A DNA stretch of 64,000 nucleotides from contig LNDO01000088.1 of NCBI GenBank assembly GCA_001465025.1, positions 36,955-100,954 on the forward strand. The letters are read 5' to 3'. The DNA comes from Pseudomonas sp. Ga0074129 (GTDB lineage Bacteria; Pseudomonadota; Gammaproteobacteria; Pseudomonadales; Pseudomonadaceae). Positions 36,030 to 44,509 of the stretch are shown piece after piece (positions within the stretch are counted from its first letter, which is position 1; every line of letters begins with the position of its first letter). A program made the position numbers and the translations under genes. The notes beneath the pieces are model-generated. The model saw only the letters and a program-made list of their open reading frames with translations, had not been told where the DNA came from and did not search any database.

Positions 36030-38048
36030 ATGAATATTCTGAATCGCTTAGCTTTGGGCATTGAACTACCGTTCATTACAACAGAAGCAAAAAATTATAG
36101 CCCACCCACCTGGCCTCCTACTCCTGATTATCCAGTAGTCATAGATCGTGATGGGAATATTATTTCGCGTTATGGTGATGCAGTTTGGATTTTAGATGCT
36201 TGGGCGGGTAGGAGGCTGCAACTGGATTTCCGCCCCTCGGGCGCTCGGGGCGTCGAATTGAGTGAGCGGTGCATAGAGATCGCAAAACTTGTGGCTGCAT
36301 GGTGGCTTTGGGGGCCAAGACCCGTTACGAACGCTGGGACTTTAAAAGCTCGATTCACTCACTTATTCCCTTTATTCAAGATGTGCTCTGCTAAGCAGGT
36401 CGATCCATGCGAAATATATAAGCATCCGAAGGAATTAGAGGACTTTCCAAATTGGCTTTCATCATCTCACGCAGAACCGGCGCTTATACTTCTACACAAC
36501 CTCTATGAAAGCAGAAATCAGTTCGGTCATGTGATACTCGACAGAGAAGCCTTACGCCGACTTAGTACATCTATTACCAAACATAATGGCGCTCAAACTG
36601 CGTATATTCCACCTAGGATCTGGTTATACCAGATGAAAAGGCTTCGTGAATTTTTAGACGATTATAATGAATGCTCTAGTGGAATCACTGCTTGCTATAC
36701 AGAATGCATAAAGCTTTATGAAGCTAGATTTGGCTCACTCGACTCTCTTTATTCGGGAGATAGTAGTAACTCACGAGACCTGGACGGATCAGGCTTTTCA
36801 AGAAATTTCGGGACTTTTACCGCTTATGCGAAAAAGCATGGAATATATGAATATTTAAAAAAATGGATTATTGGATCTCGAACAACTGATAAAAGCTCAA
36901 TTACAAATCTTGGAAGCTACATGTCTTTAGCTTCAAAGGTTGGAAATGCGTATTTGTTGAATCTGTCTTTGATGCGAGTGGATGAGGCATGGAAGCTACG
37001 AACAAAATGCCTAATAATTGAAGATGATCCTCAATTCGGGAAGATCTATACTTTAGGCGGCATAACTACCAAGCGTATACACGACACAGATGCTCGCTGG
37101 GTTACCTCTTCATCGGCTGAGATCGCCGTTAAAGTACTTACACATGTAGTTGATCTCCGTTTACAGACTGCAAAAAAACGTGCCGGATTAAAGATACCGC
37201 AAGATCAGATAAACAACCCTTGGTTCAATATACGTCAGTATGAACCCTGGGCTCGTGGCAATGGACTAGACGACGATTTTTCCGTACGCCCCAGTTATCC
37301 TAGCTATGCTAGCGTGCTAAAAAGCTACCCGTTACTTTTAGATCCGGCCGAGATAACTGTCACTGAGACTGACTTAGAGTACGCTCGCTTACTAACACCG
37401 ACCCTTGGTGATGAAATAGAGGTAGGCAAGGTTTGGCCGTTTGCATGGCATCAACTGAGAAGGACCGGCGCCGTTAATATGCAAGCGTCCTCACTCGTCT
37501 CAGATGCTTCACTACAATACCAACTAAAGCACTCATCTCGCGCAATGAGTCTTTACTATGGCAGGGGATATTCACGAATAAAGCTTGACGATGTTGCCTA
37601 TGCTACATACGTAAAAGCAATGTACGAAGTTCTTGGAAAAGAAATCACAAGGTTATTAACCCCTCGCTTTGTCAGCCCATACGGGGAGACCCGTAAAGCC
37701 CAGATACTTAGTGTTGTGTCTGCAACTGAGGCAAAAAAACTGGCTCAGGCAGCTAAAAAGGGGCAGGTTAACTGGAGAGAAACTCTAGCGGGTGGCTGCA
37801 CGAAACGTGGCCACTGTCCCTATGGGGGAGCCGATACCCTCGTACATTGTGCAGGCGGAGATGGTAAGCGGCCTTGTGTCGATGCTCTTTATGATCGCGA
37901 ACGGATGCCACAGCTTCTCGAGTTGAAGGAAATTATTTCTGAACGCCTTGAGAGTGCGCCGACAGGCTCGCCTTATTACGGATCACTGATAATGCAGGAC
38001 CGAGCAGTAAATAATGTTATTCAAACATTAACAGGAGAAAGTTCATGA
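36030..38048 (+). CDS. Tyrosine recombinase C of the comM element (large, zinc-tail)
   Basis: A 672-residue protein. A long N-terminal part of unknown fold precedes a tyrosine recombinase domain with Arg316 (LSLMRVDEAWKL), His474 and Arg477 (WHQLRRTGAV), His501 (LKHSSRAMSLYY) and Tyr510, nine residues after the His. A C-terminal four-Cys group (Cys590, Cys596, Cys607, Cys616 in GGCTKRGHCPYGG and HCAGGDGKRPC) suggests a zinc-binding tail. I chose ATG 36030, two bases after the B stop, with GGAGAG upstream; the longer frame to 35937 overlaps B by 90 bases. Its TGA overlaps the D start as ATGA. Confidence 0.85.
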   Translation: MNILNRLALGIELPFITTEAKNYSPPTWPPTPDYPVVIDRDGNIISRYGDAVWILDAWAGRRLQLDFRPSGARGVELSERCIEIAKLVAAWWLWGPRPVTNAGTLKARFTHLFPLFKMCSAKQVDPCEIYKHPKELEDFPNWLSSSHAEPALILLHNLYESRNQFGHVILDREALRRLSTSITKHNGAQTAYIPPRIWLYQMKRLREFLDDYNECSSGITACYTECIKLYEARFGSLDSLYSGDSSNSRDLDGSGFSRNFGTFTAYAKKHGIYEYLKKWIIGSRTTDKSSITNLGSYMSLASKVGNAYLLNLSLMRVDEAWKLRTKCLIIEDDPQFGKIYTLGGITTKRIHDTDARWVTSSSAEIAVKVLTHVVDLRLQTAKKRAGLKIPQDQINNPWFNIRQYEPWARGNGLDDDFSVRPSYPSYASVLKSYPLLLDPAEITVTETDLEYARLLTPTLGDEIEVGKVWPFAWHQLRRTGAVNMQASSLVSDASLQYQLKHSSRAMSLYYGRGYSRIKLDDVAYATYVKAMYEVLGKEITRLLTPRFVSPYGETRKAQILSVVSATEAKKLAQAAKKGQVNWRETLAGGCTKRGHCPYGGADTLVHCAGGDGKRPCVDALYDRERMPQLLELKEIISERLESAPTGSPYYGSLIMQDRAVNNVIQTLTGESS

Positions 38049-38449
38049 GTCGCGCGGAACAATCTTTTAGAGACGCCTTTAGCAGGCTAAAAAACGACTC
38101 TCCATTGGTCTTGCCTAAGGGCTCTCCAGTTACGCAAAACAATATCGCCAAAGAAGCAGGCACTGACCCTACAGCGTTAAAAAAAGCTCGATTCCCTGAA
38201 CTGGTTGCCGAAATTCAGCATTGGGTTTCACAAAACAACCAACCTAAACCCGTTTCCGCACGTCAATTAAGCGTAAAAGAGAGAGCGAAGAATAGAAGTT
38301 ATCGTGAGCATATTGCTGACTTAACCATGCAAAGAGATGCCATCGCTTCACAACTATTGGAAGCTGATGCGAAAATCCTTGAACTAACTGCTGAGCTAGA
38401 CAAGCTTCGGCGAAAGCCTCTACCTCCGAATGTTAAGCGCATCCGATAA
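38045..38449 (+). CDS. Small accessory protein D of the comM element (HTH plus coiled coil)
   Basis: A 134-residue basic protein. Residues about 28-56 (PVTQNNIAKEAGTDPTALKK) look like a helix-turn-helix with an AxxAGxxxxxLKK pattern. Residues about 84-118 (IADLTMQRDAIASQLLEADA onward) form a heptad coiled coil, followed by a basic tail KPLPPNVKRIR. This recalls TnpC of Tn554 and other small partners of recombinase trios in design, not clearly in sequence. It probably binds DNA or the recombinases and sets insertion orientation or efficiency; that is inference. It is coupled to C by ATGA. Confidence 0.75.
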   Translation: MSRAEQSFRDAFSRLKNDSPLVLPKGSPVTQNNIAKEAGTDPTALKKARFPELVAEIQHWVSQNNQPKPVSARQLSVKERAKNRSYREHIADLTMQRDAIASQLLEADAKILELTAELDKLRRKPLPPNVKRIR

Positions 38450-38502
38450 GCTGCGTACCGATGACAAAAATTGCCTTTTTTTAGAATTTTTTATGTTCAG
38501 GC

Positions 38503-38573
38503 ATGGACACTCTCCTAGCGCCATCAAACCCAGAGAAACCGTGGCCTAGGAGAAATGTCCATACCCTGCTTAC
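38503..38573 (+). repeat. Right-end recombinase-site motifs and dyad of the element
   Basis: ATGGACACTCTCCTAG (38503-38518) is inverted as CTAGGAGAAATGTCCAT (38546-38562) with one indel and otherwise full pairing. Outside it lies CTTAC (38569-38573), so on the minus strand the outer edge reads GTAAG then TATGGACA, like the left end. Confidence 0.6.
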
Positions 38574-38587
38574 AAGCCGGTAGTAGG

Positions 38588-39851
38588 TCGCTTCGACCTG
38601 GCAATCGCCTTGGGCATTCTCGCGGCCAGCGGACAGGTGCCCGCCAGCGCCTTGGAGCAGGTTGAGTGCTTGGGCGAACTGGCGTTATCCGGTGCCGTGC
38701 GCCCCGTTCAGGGCGTATTACCGGCTGCGCTGGCGGCCCGCGCGGCCGGACGCACCTTACTGGTGCCCAAGGCCAACGCCGAAGAAGCCAGCCTGGCCTC
38801 GGGGCTGACAGTGATTGCTGTCGAGCACCTGCTGGAAGTGGCCGCACACCTGAATGGGCAAACCCCCATCGCGCCGTATGCAGCACAAGGCTTGTTGCGC
38901 CAGGTGCTGCCATATCCAGATTTGGCCGAAGTGCAGGGCCAAATTGCCGCCAAGCGTGCCCTGCTGGTGGCGGCCGCCGGATCGCATAATCTGCTGTTCA
39001 CCGGCCCGCCAGGCACGGGTAAAACGCTGTTGGCCAGCCGCCTGCCGGGGCTGTTACCACCGCTGGATGAGGCCGAAGCGCTGGAGGTGGCGGCCATTCA
39101 TTCCGTGGCCAGCCATACGTCGCTGAGTGCTTGGCCACAAAGACCGTTTCGCACTCCGCACCATAGCGCCTCCGGCCCGGCGCTGGTCGGTGGCGGCAGT
39201 CGTCCACAACCCGGCGAAATCACGTTGGCCCATCAGGGCGTGCTGTTCTTGGACGAGCTTCCCGAGTTCGACCGCAAGGTGCTGGAGGTTTTAAGAGAGC
39301 CCCTAGAAAGCGGCCACATTGTGATTGCTCGCGCCCGTGACAAGGTGCGCTTCCCGGCGCGGTTTCAATTGGTTGCGGCCATGAACCCCTGCCCCTGCGG
39401 GCATTTGGGTGATCCGTCCGGGCGCTGCCGTTGCACCCCGGAACAGATTCAGCGCTATCGCAGCAAACTGTCCGGACCACTGCTCGATCGCATCGACATG
39501 CACCTGACGGTACCGCGAGAAACCACCCGCTTAAATGCCCATAACGAAGCAGGCCCCAGCAGTGCGGAACTGGCGGCACAGGTAGTCACCGCGCGCCAAC
39601 TGCAACTGCAACGCCAAGGCTGCGCTAATGCGCACTTGGACCTAAATGGCGTGCAGCAACATTGCAGCCTGCCGGACGTCGACCGACAGTGGCTGGAGAG
39701 CGCCTGTGAGCGTTTGGGCCTGAGCTTGCGCGCGGCGCACCGGGTGCTGAAAGTGGCACGCACGCTGGCGGATCTGGACGCCGCCAGCACCATCCACCGC
39801 CATCATCTGGCGGAAGCGTTGCAGTACCGGCCCAGCACCAGCGGCGCGTAA
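38588..39851 (+). pseudogene. comM: comM (yifB) 3' fragment
   Basis: Reading resumes in frame at RFDLAIALGILAASGQ and continues for 420 residues to TAA 39849-39851. It has the Mg_chelatase ATPase core: Walker A TGPPGTGKTLLASRLPG, Walker B LFLDELPEF, and the MNPCPCGHLGDPSGRC zinc-like motif, then a Mg_chelatase_C domain. With the 79 residues upstream it would give about 499 residues, the normal ComM length, so nothing else is lost. The fragment lacks its own start region; a TTG near 38610 could at best make a truncated protein without the N-terminal domain. Confidence 0.95.
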
Positions 39852-39918
39852 ACAGCACGCCAAAGAAGACACTCTCGGATTGACGGCAAACCGCCGGAAG
39901 TCCGTAGCCGCCATAAAA

Positions 39919-39938
39919 AAGCCCCGCGAGCAGGGCTT
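39919..39938 (-). terminator. Intrinsic terminator of the PuuD-like gene
   Basis: AAGCCC (39919-39924) pairs with GGGCTT (39933-39938) with a small inner GC pairing. On the minus strand it is followed by TTTTTT. It lies 19 bases after the stop of the puuD-like gene. Confidence 0.75.
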
Positions 39939-39956
39939 AGTCAGTTTGCCTTGGGA

Positions 39957-40748
39957 CTATTGCGCGGCGCGTAACTGCGCTTGCTCGCGGCAGGCATCGC
40001 CGAAGGCTTTGAAGATTTTCACCGAGTGCGGATTTTGCGCCGCCTGCCATTCCGGGTGCCACTGTACGGCGAGGGTGAATTGCTCAACGGCTGGCAGGTG
40101 AATCGCCTCGATTAAACCGTCCTCGGCATGGGCCAGGGCTTCGATGCCGTCACCCAACTGATCCAACGCCTGACCGTGCAGCGAATTGACCGGAAACTCA
40201 GCCTCACCCATCAGCTCGGCAAACCAGCTACCGGGCACAGCACGCACCGTGTGGCTGTCGGCGTACTGCTCCTCGACTGGCGCGCTGGTGTCTTCGCGGT
40301 GGTCATTCATGCCGGGGACTTCGTAGACCTTCTGGTGGATATTACCGCCCAGCGCCACGTTGATTTCCTGCATGCCACGGCAGATCGCGAACAGCGGCAG
40401 GCCACGGGCCAGCGCGGCGTGAATCAGTGGAATATCAAACAGGTCACGGTCGCGATCCTGGCCCTTGCCGGGGGTTTTATTCGGCTGACCATATAGCACC
40501 GGGTCGATATTGCTACCAGCACCGGTCAGGTAAACACCGTCGGCCATCGACAGGTACTGTTCGATGTCATCAGGCCCGCAGCAGCTGGGCACCAACACCG
40601 GTACGCAGCCGGAAATCTCGACCAGTGGGGTTATGTATTTGTGAGTCATGACTTGGTACGCGTGCCCTTTGCGCTCCTGCGCGCCCATGGACATCAGGAC
40701 AACCGGTTTACGCGCACCAGTGCGCTTGCTCGTATTGTTGTTGGACAT
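39957..40748 (-). CDS. Gamma-glutamyl-gamma-aminobutyrate hydrolase family (PuuD/PauD-like)
   Basis: A 263-residue class I glutamine amidotransferase-like hydrolase (peptidase C26). The nucleophile Cys is in PLFAICRGMQEINVALGG, and the catalytic His-x-Glu in QWHPEWQA. Family members hydrolyse gamma-glutamyl-GABA or gamma-glutamylated polyamine products in putrescine/spermidine breakdown. The start MSNNNTSKRTGARKPVVLM at 40748 is the likely one. It stands alone, so the polyamine link rests on the family only. A 21-bp palindrome lies about 190 bases upstream. Confidence 0.88.
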   Translation of the reverse strand: MSNNNTSKRTGARKPVVLMSMGAQERKGHAYQVMTHKYITPLVEISGCVPVLVPSCCGPDDIEQYLSMADGVYLTGAGSNIDPVLYGQPNKTPGKGQDRDRDLFDIPLIHAALARGLPLFAICRGMQEINVALGGNIHQKVYEVPGMNDHREDTSAPVEEQYADSHTVRAVPGSWFAELMGEAEFPVNSLHGQALDQLGDGIEALAHAEDGLIEAIHLPAVEQFTLAVQWHPEWQAAQNPHSVKIFKAFGDACREQAQLRAAQ

Positions 40749-40931
40749 ACATCACCTTGGGGCAGGCTGTTCCTGCCGTTGTTTTGCAGGAGGCTGACGG
40801 CCGTCAGACGCTTCCTGTATTTCGCGGATTCGCCGACCGAGAAGCCTGCTGAAGAGGCAACAGGTGTGCTCACGGCACCTGTCCGGCGGTCGAAACCTGG
40901 AGCCAGTCTGCCAAAGCCGTAAAATATGTCA

Positions 40932-40952
40932 AACAATTAAGCGTTAATTGTT
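40932..40952. promoter_or_regulatory. 21-bp palindrome upstream of the puuD-like gene
   Basis: AACAATTAA (40932-40940) and TTAATTGTT (40944-40952) are perfect inverted repeats around GCG. It lies in the AT-rich 318-base gap (40749-41066) between the puuD-like gene and the end of the LysR gene. The size suits a dimeric regulator operator. Nothing else definite is seen in this gap. Confidence 0.5.
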
Positions 40953-41066
40953 AACCCATTAGGGCGCTATCGATAAATACGGCCAGCGCTTTTAATTCAT
41001 AAGCCTATGTTTTATATAGATTTACTAATAAAAAGCAGCCACAGGCAGTCCATTATTTTTTACGCC

Positions 41067-42005
41067 TTAGCGCTGGCTATCCACTACGCGCTCAACGTCC
41101 GGCAGTTGCATGGCGGCCAAGTCAGCCAGCAGGTAGTCACGTAATCGCTGGAAGCGCTCCTGACCGCGACGCGCTTTGGGCCAGACGAGGTAATAGCTGC
41201 AGCCACTGGGTACGGCGCTGCGCCAAGGCAGGCCAAGCCGGCCTTGAGCAACATCCTCGGCGACCATGACCAGATCACCAATCGAGACGCCGTATCCACG
41301 TGCCGCCGCGACCATGCCCAGCTCCAGGGTATCGAACACCTGACCGCCCTTGAGTGGCACCTGTTCAGCCAGACCCATGGCCTGCAACCACTGCCGCCAG
41401 TCGCGCCGGTCCGGCGTGGGGTGCAGCAGTTCGGCGGCCTGCAAGCGCGGCAAATCCCAAGGCTGCTCATTCAACGCCTCCGGCGCGCAGACCGGAATCA
41501 GCCATTCGGCGAACAGTTCGGTACTTTCCCACTCCTCGGGAAAATCACCTTGGCTGAGCAGCACGGCGCAGTCGAAGGGCTCGTGCAGAAAGTCCACTTT
41601 ATCCACGTCCATCCAGGCGCTGGTCAGTTGCACTTCATGGGCACTGCTCAGGCGGTAGCGCGACAGCCGCGCCAGCAGCCAGCGCATAGTCAAGGTCGAC
41701 GGTGCCTTGAGGCGCAGCACCGTATCGTCTACGCGCAAGGTGTTGCAGGCGCGTTCCAACGACTCGAAACCATCACGCAGGCCCGGCAGCAGCATGCGTG
41801 CGGCCTCGGTCAGTTGCAGGCTGCGGCCGCGGCGCTCAAACAGGCGGCACGCAAAGTGTTCTTCCAGGGTGCGCACATGGCGGCTGACGGCGCTCTGGGT
41901 GATCGCCAGTTCTTGCGCGGCGCGGGTAAAGGACGCGTGCCGGGCGGCGGCTTCAAACGCACGCAGCGCATAGAGCGGTGGCAGGCGCGCGCTCACGCCC
42001 TGCAT
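41067..42005 (-). CDS. LysR family transcriptional regulator (GcvA-like)
   Basis: A 312-residue LysR regulator. The winged HTH lies at about residues 7-66: LPPLYALRAFEAAARHASFTRAAQELAITQSAVSRHVRTLEEHFACRLFERRG. The substrate-binding domain follows. The start segment and SPSTLTMRWLLARL-like text resemble the GcvA group, which includes many amino-acid-pathway regulators. It is divergent from the MATE gene, with about 130 bases between starts, so that gene is a possible target. The effector is unknown. Confidence 0.9.
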   Translation of the reverse strand: MQGVSARLPPLYALRAFEAAARHASFTRAAQELAITQSAVSRHVRTLEEHFACRLFERRGRSLQLTEAARMLLPGLRDGFESLERACNTLRVDDTVLRLKAPSTLTMRWLLARLSRYRLSSAHEVQLTSAWMDVDKVDFLHEPFDCAVLLSQGDFPEEWESTELFAEWLIPVCAPEALNEQPWDLPRLQAAELLHPTPDRRDWRQWLQAMGLAEQVPLKGGQVFDTLELGMVAAARGYGVSIGDLVMVAEDVAQGRLGLPWRSAVPSGCSYYLVWPKARRGQERFQRLRDYLLADLAAMQLPDVERVVDSQR

Positions 42006-42133
42006 CCATGAGTAATAGTCATGCTTGTCATCGCTATTATCCTTTTGTGCTGGGACTTGAGGCCCAAGAGAATAGGCGCATTCTCTGCCTGCCTGGATTC
42101 ACCGAGCAAGCCTATAACTGAGTTGAACTCATT

Positions 42134-43519
42134 ATGTTGCAGCCTCTGCGCGATGAACTGCGCGCCATCCTGACACTAGCCGGCCCGTTGATCGCTGCGC
42201 AGTTGGCGCATGTGATGATGGTGTTCACCGACACCCTGATGATGGGCATGCTCGGCCCGGCCACCTTGGCAGCAGGCGGGCTGGGCGCGGCCAGCTATTC
42301 CTTTGTCTCGATCTTTTGCGTCGGGGTGATTGCCGCCGTGGGTAACCTGGTTGCCATCCGCCACGGGGCGCAGGACGCGGCCGGCGTCACCCGCCTGACG
42401 CAGAATGGCCTGTGGCTGGGCTGGGGACTGGCACTGCTGGCGGGCCTGGCACTGTGGAACCTGGGACCGGCCTTGCTGTATGCCGGGCAAAAGCCGGAGA
42501 ACGTCGACGGTGCCATGCAATTTCTGTCCACGCTGATCTTCGCCCTGCCCGGTTACATGACCTTTATGGCGCTGCGCGGTTTTACCAGCGCCATCGGCCG
42601 CCCAGGTCCGGTGATGGCCATCAGCATTGGCGGCGCGCTGGCCAACTTCGTGCTCAACTATGCCTTGATCAAGGGCTGGTTCGGCCTGCCACCGGCGGGC
42701 CTGGCCGGGATCGGCCTGGTCACCGCCGTGGTCATGAATGTTATGGCGCTGCTGCTGGCCTGGCATGTGCTGCGCCATAGTGCTTACAGCCCTTACCCAC
42801 TATGGCGCGGCCTGCTGCATCCCGCCTGGCACGAGCAGAAAGAACTGCTGCGCCTGGGCCTGCCGATTGGTGGCACCTATGCCGTGGAGTCGGGCCTGTT
42901 TGCCTTCGCCGCCCTGTGCATGGGCGCGCTGGGCAGCACCCAGTTGGCAGCGCATCAGATCGCGATCATGTCGGTGTATGTGGCGTTTATGGTGCCGGTG
43001 GGGATTTCTTACGCGGTGACCTTCCGCATCGGTCAGCACTATGGCGCAGGCCGCCTGCAGCAGGCGCGCCAAGCCGGCCGGCTGGGCATCGGTTTAGGCG
43101 CGCTGTGCATGCTCGGTTTCGCCCTGTTGTTCTGGCTCGCCCCGCACTGGGTGGTCGGTTTGTTTCTCGATCACCACGACCCCGCCTACAACGAGGTAGT
43201 GACGCTGGCGGTCGCGCTGCTGGCGATCGCCGCCTGGTTCGAGTTTTTTGACGGCATCCAGACCATCGCCATGGGCGCGATTCGCGGCCTCAAGGACGCC
43301 AATACCACCTTCTGGGTCGGCCTTGGCTGCTACTGGGCCGTGGGCGCACCGCTGGCCTGGGTACTGGCCTTTCCGTTGGGCTGGGGTGCCCACGGGGTGT
43401 GGTGGGGATTGGCCGGCGGCCTGGCCTGCGCGGCCATCGGCCTAACCCTGGGTTTTGAATGGAAAACCGCGCGACTGATCGGCACCACTCAACCCGTCAA
43501 GGCTGCGCAGGCTTGCTGA
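42134..43519 (+). CDS. MATE family efflux transporter (NorM-type)
   Basis: A 461-residue membrane protein with about twelve helices in two similar halves. The N-terminal text LAGPLIAAQLAHVMMVFTDTLMMGMLGPATLAAGGLGAASY and the second-half LRLGLPIGGTYAVESGLFAFAALCMGALGSTQLAAHQIA are NorM-type MATE signatures. It would export cationic drugs or metabolites with Na+ or H+. Its 3' end overlaps the convergent SdiA-regulated-domain gene by 23 bases. Confidence 0.92.
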   Translation: MLQPLRDELRAILTLAGPLIAAQLAHVMMVFTDTLMMGMLGPATLAAGGLGAASYSFVSIFCVGVIAAVGNLVAIRHGAQDAAGVTRLTQNGLWLGWGLALLAGLALWNLGPALLYAGQKPENVDGAMQFLSTLIFALPGYMTFMALRGFTSAIGRPGPVMAISIGGALANFVLNYALIKGWFGLPPAGLAGIGLVTAVVMNVMALLLAWHVLRHSAYSPYPLWRGLLHPAWHEQKELLRLGLPIGGTYAVESGLFAFAALCMGALGSTQLAAHQIAIMSVYVAFMVPVGISYAVTFRIGQHYGAGRLQQARQAGRLGIGLGALCMLGFALLFWLAPHWVVGLFLDHHDPAYNEVVTLAVALLAIAAWFEFFDGIQTIAMGAIRGLKDANTTFWVGLGCYWAVGAPLAWVLAFPLGWGAHGVWWGLAGGLACAAIGLTLGFEWKTARLIGTTQPVKAAQAC

Positions 43520-44420
43520 AGCGGTAAAACAGATTGGGTTCACTGACCAGATACAGCACACCCTGATGGTCCATGGCGATACCTTCACCCTGCGGCACAC
43601 TCTGGGTCAGGCCGTTACGACCACGCAGCAGTGACAGGCTGCTGATCGGCTTACCCTGCGTATTAAGTTCCAGCACCAGCCGCGATTCATCGGACAGCGC
43701 CAGCAAATGACCGCTGCGCTCATCGAATTGCAGGCTGGACAAGTCGCGCACAAATAAACCGGCATCCCGCTGCTGGTCATCCAGCACGTGCACGGCAAAA
43801 GGCTGGTCAGGGTCCCGATGGGGGAAACCATGAATCTCGAAGATGCGCATTGGGTCGCGCTCCTTGGCCACAAACAAACGCTGACCAGCAGCGTCGTAGG
43901 CCAAGCCCTCGAAACCTTTGTTGCCCGTCGAACCGAGGCTCAGGGATAGCTGCTGCTTCACATCGGCGTGCAATTCACGGGTGTCATCGTCGATCTGCAC
44001 CTTAATCAGGCGCTGGCGACGTTCATCGGTAATCACATAAAGGCCTTTGCTGATGTACTCCACCGCCTCGGCATCGCCAAAGCCATGCAGATCAATGCGC
44101 CGCAACAACTCACCGTCCAGCGACAACTCAATCAGCTGCGCTTTTTGGTTGGTCACGGTAAACAGGCTGTTGCGGTCCGGGTCGTAGGTCAGCGCCGAGA
44201 CATCATCGTCGAGCCCGGCAATGACTTTGGCCTCAATCTCAACCTCATAGTCGCCCAGGCGTAGCGAGTTGGGGTCAAGCTGATCAGCCTGTTGCCACTG
44301 CTGCAGGTTGAACCAGGCGCGCTCAAACAAGCGAAACTCCTGAGCAACCAACCCGAGCAATACCAGCAGCAAGGCGGCCAACGCCAACATCAGACGCTTG
44401 AGTGTGAAAATGTCTCGCAT
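43497..44420 (-). CDS. SdiA-regulated domain protein, membrane-anchored (copy 1)
   Basis: A 307-residue protein. An N-terminal transmembrane anchor (LMLALAALLLVLLGLVAQEF) precedes a beta-propeller-like SdiA-regulated domain (about 60-300): VIAGLDDDVSALTYDPDRNSLFTVTN, LDGELLRRIDLHGFGDAEAVEYI and GNKGFEGLAYD. It should face the periplasm. The family name comes from E. coli YjiK-type proteins; function is unknown. A homologue lies 500 bases upstream, with a BOF gene between. Start ATG 44420. Confidence 0.88.
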   Translation of the reverse strand: MRDIFTLKRLMLALAALLLVLLGLVAQEFRLFERAWFNLQQWQQADQLDPNSLRLGDYEVEIEAKVIAGLDDDVSALTYDPDRNSLFTVTNQKAQLIELSLDGELLRRIDLHGFGDAEAVEYISKGLYVITDERRQRLIKVQIDDDTRELHADVKQQLSLSLGSTGNKGFEGLAYDAAGQRLFVAKERDPMRIFEIHGFPHRDPDQPFAVHVLDDQQRDAGLFVRDLSSLQFDERSGHLLALSDESRLVLELNTQGKPISSLSLLRGRNGLTQSVPQGEGIAMDHQGVLYLVSEPNLFYRFSKPAQP

Positions 44421-44509
44421 AAGGGCTCACTTCTGGTGAACGAACAGCATCTCAATAACGACACCAGCCCACAGCAATGCTGCAGGCTGGCGCGGTTTCG
44501 GCGCGTGGT

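Larger units (their letters stand above)
32964..38587 (+). mobile_element. Three-recombinase mobile element inserted in comM
   Basis: About 5.6 kb of AT-rich DNA splits comM between codons 79 and 80. It carries only four genes in one operon (tyrosine recombinases A, B and C, plus small protein D), all in the comM direction. Joining GATGGCGG to the right-hand TCGCTTC restores the expected DGGRFDLA frame; GG is present at both sides, so the exact crossover is ambiguous by two bases. No long target duplication is seen, as expected for tyrosine recombinases. The ends hold ATGGAC(A) motifs in imperfect inverted repeats. The layout resembles RIT elements, Tn554 (tnpABC) and Gamma-Mobile-Trio modules; identity with any of these is unproven. 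Confidence 0.9.

Noticed and set aside
32964-38587. AbaR/Tn6022-type comM island
   Set aside because: Those islands carry tni-type DDE transposition genes and make 5-bp duplications; here only tyrosine recombinases and no such duplication are seen.
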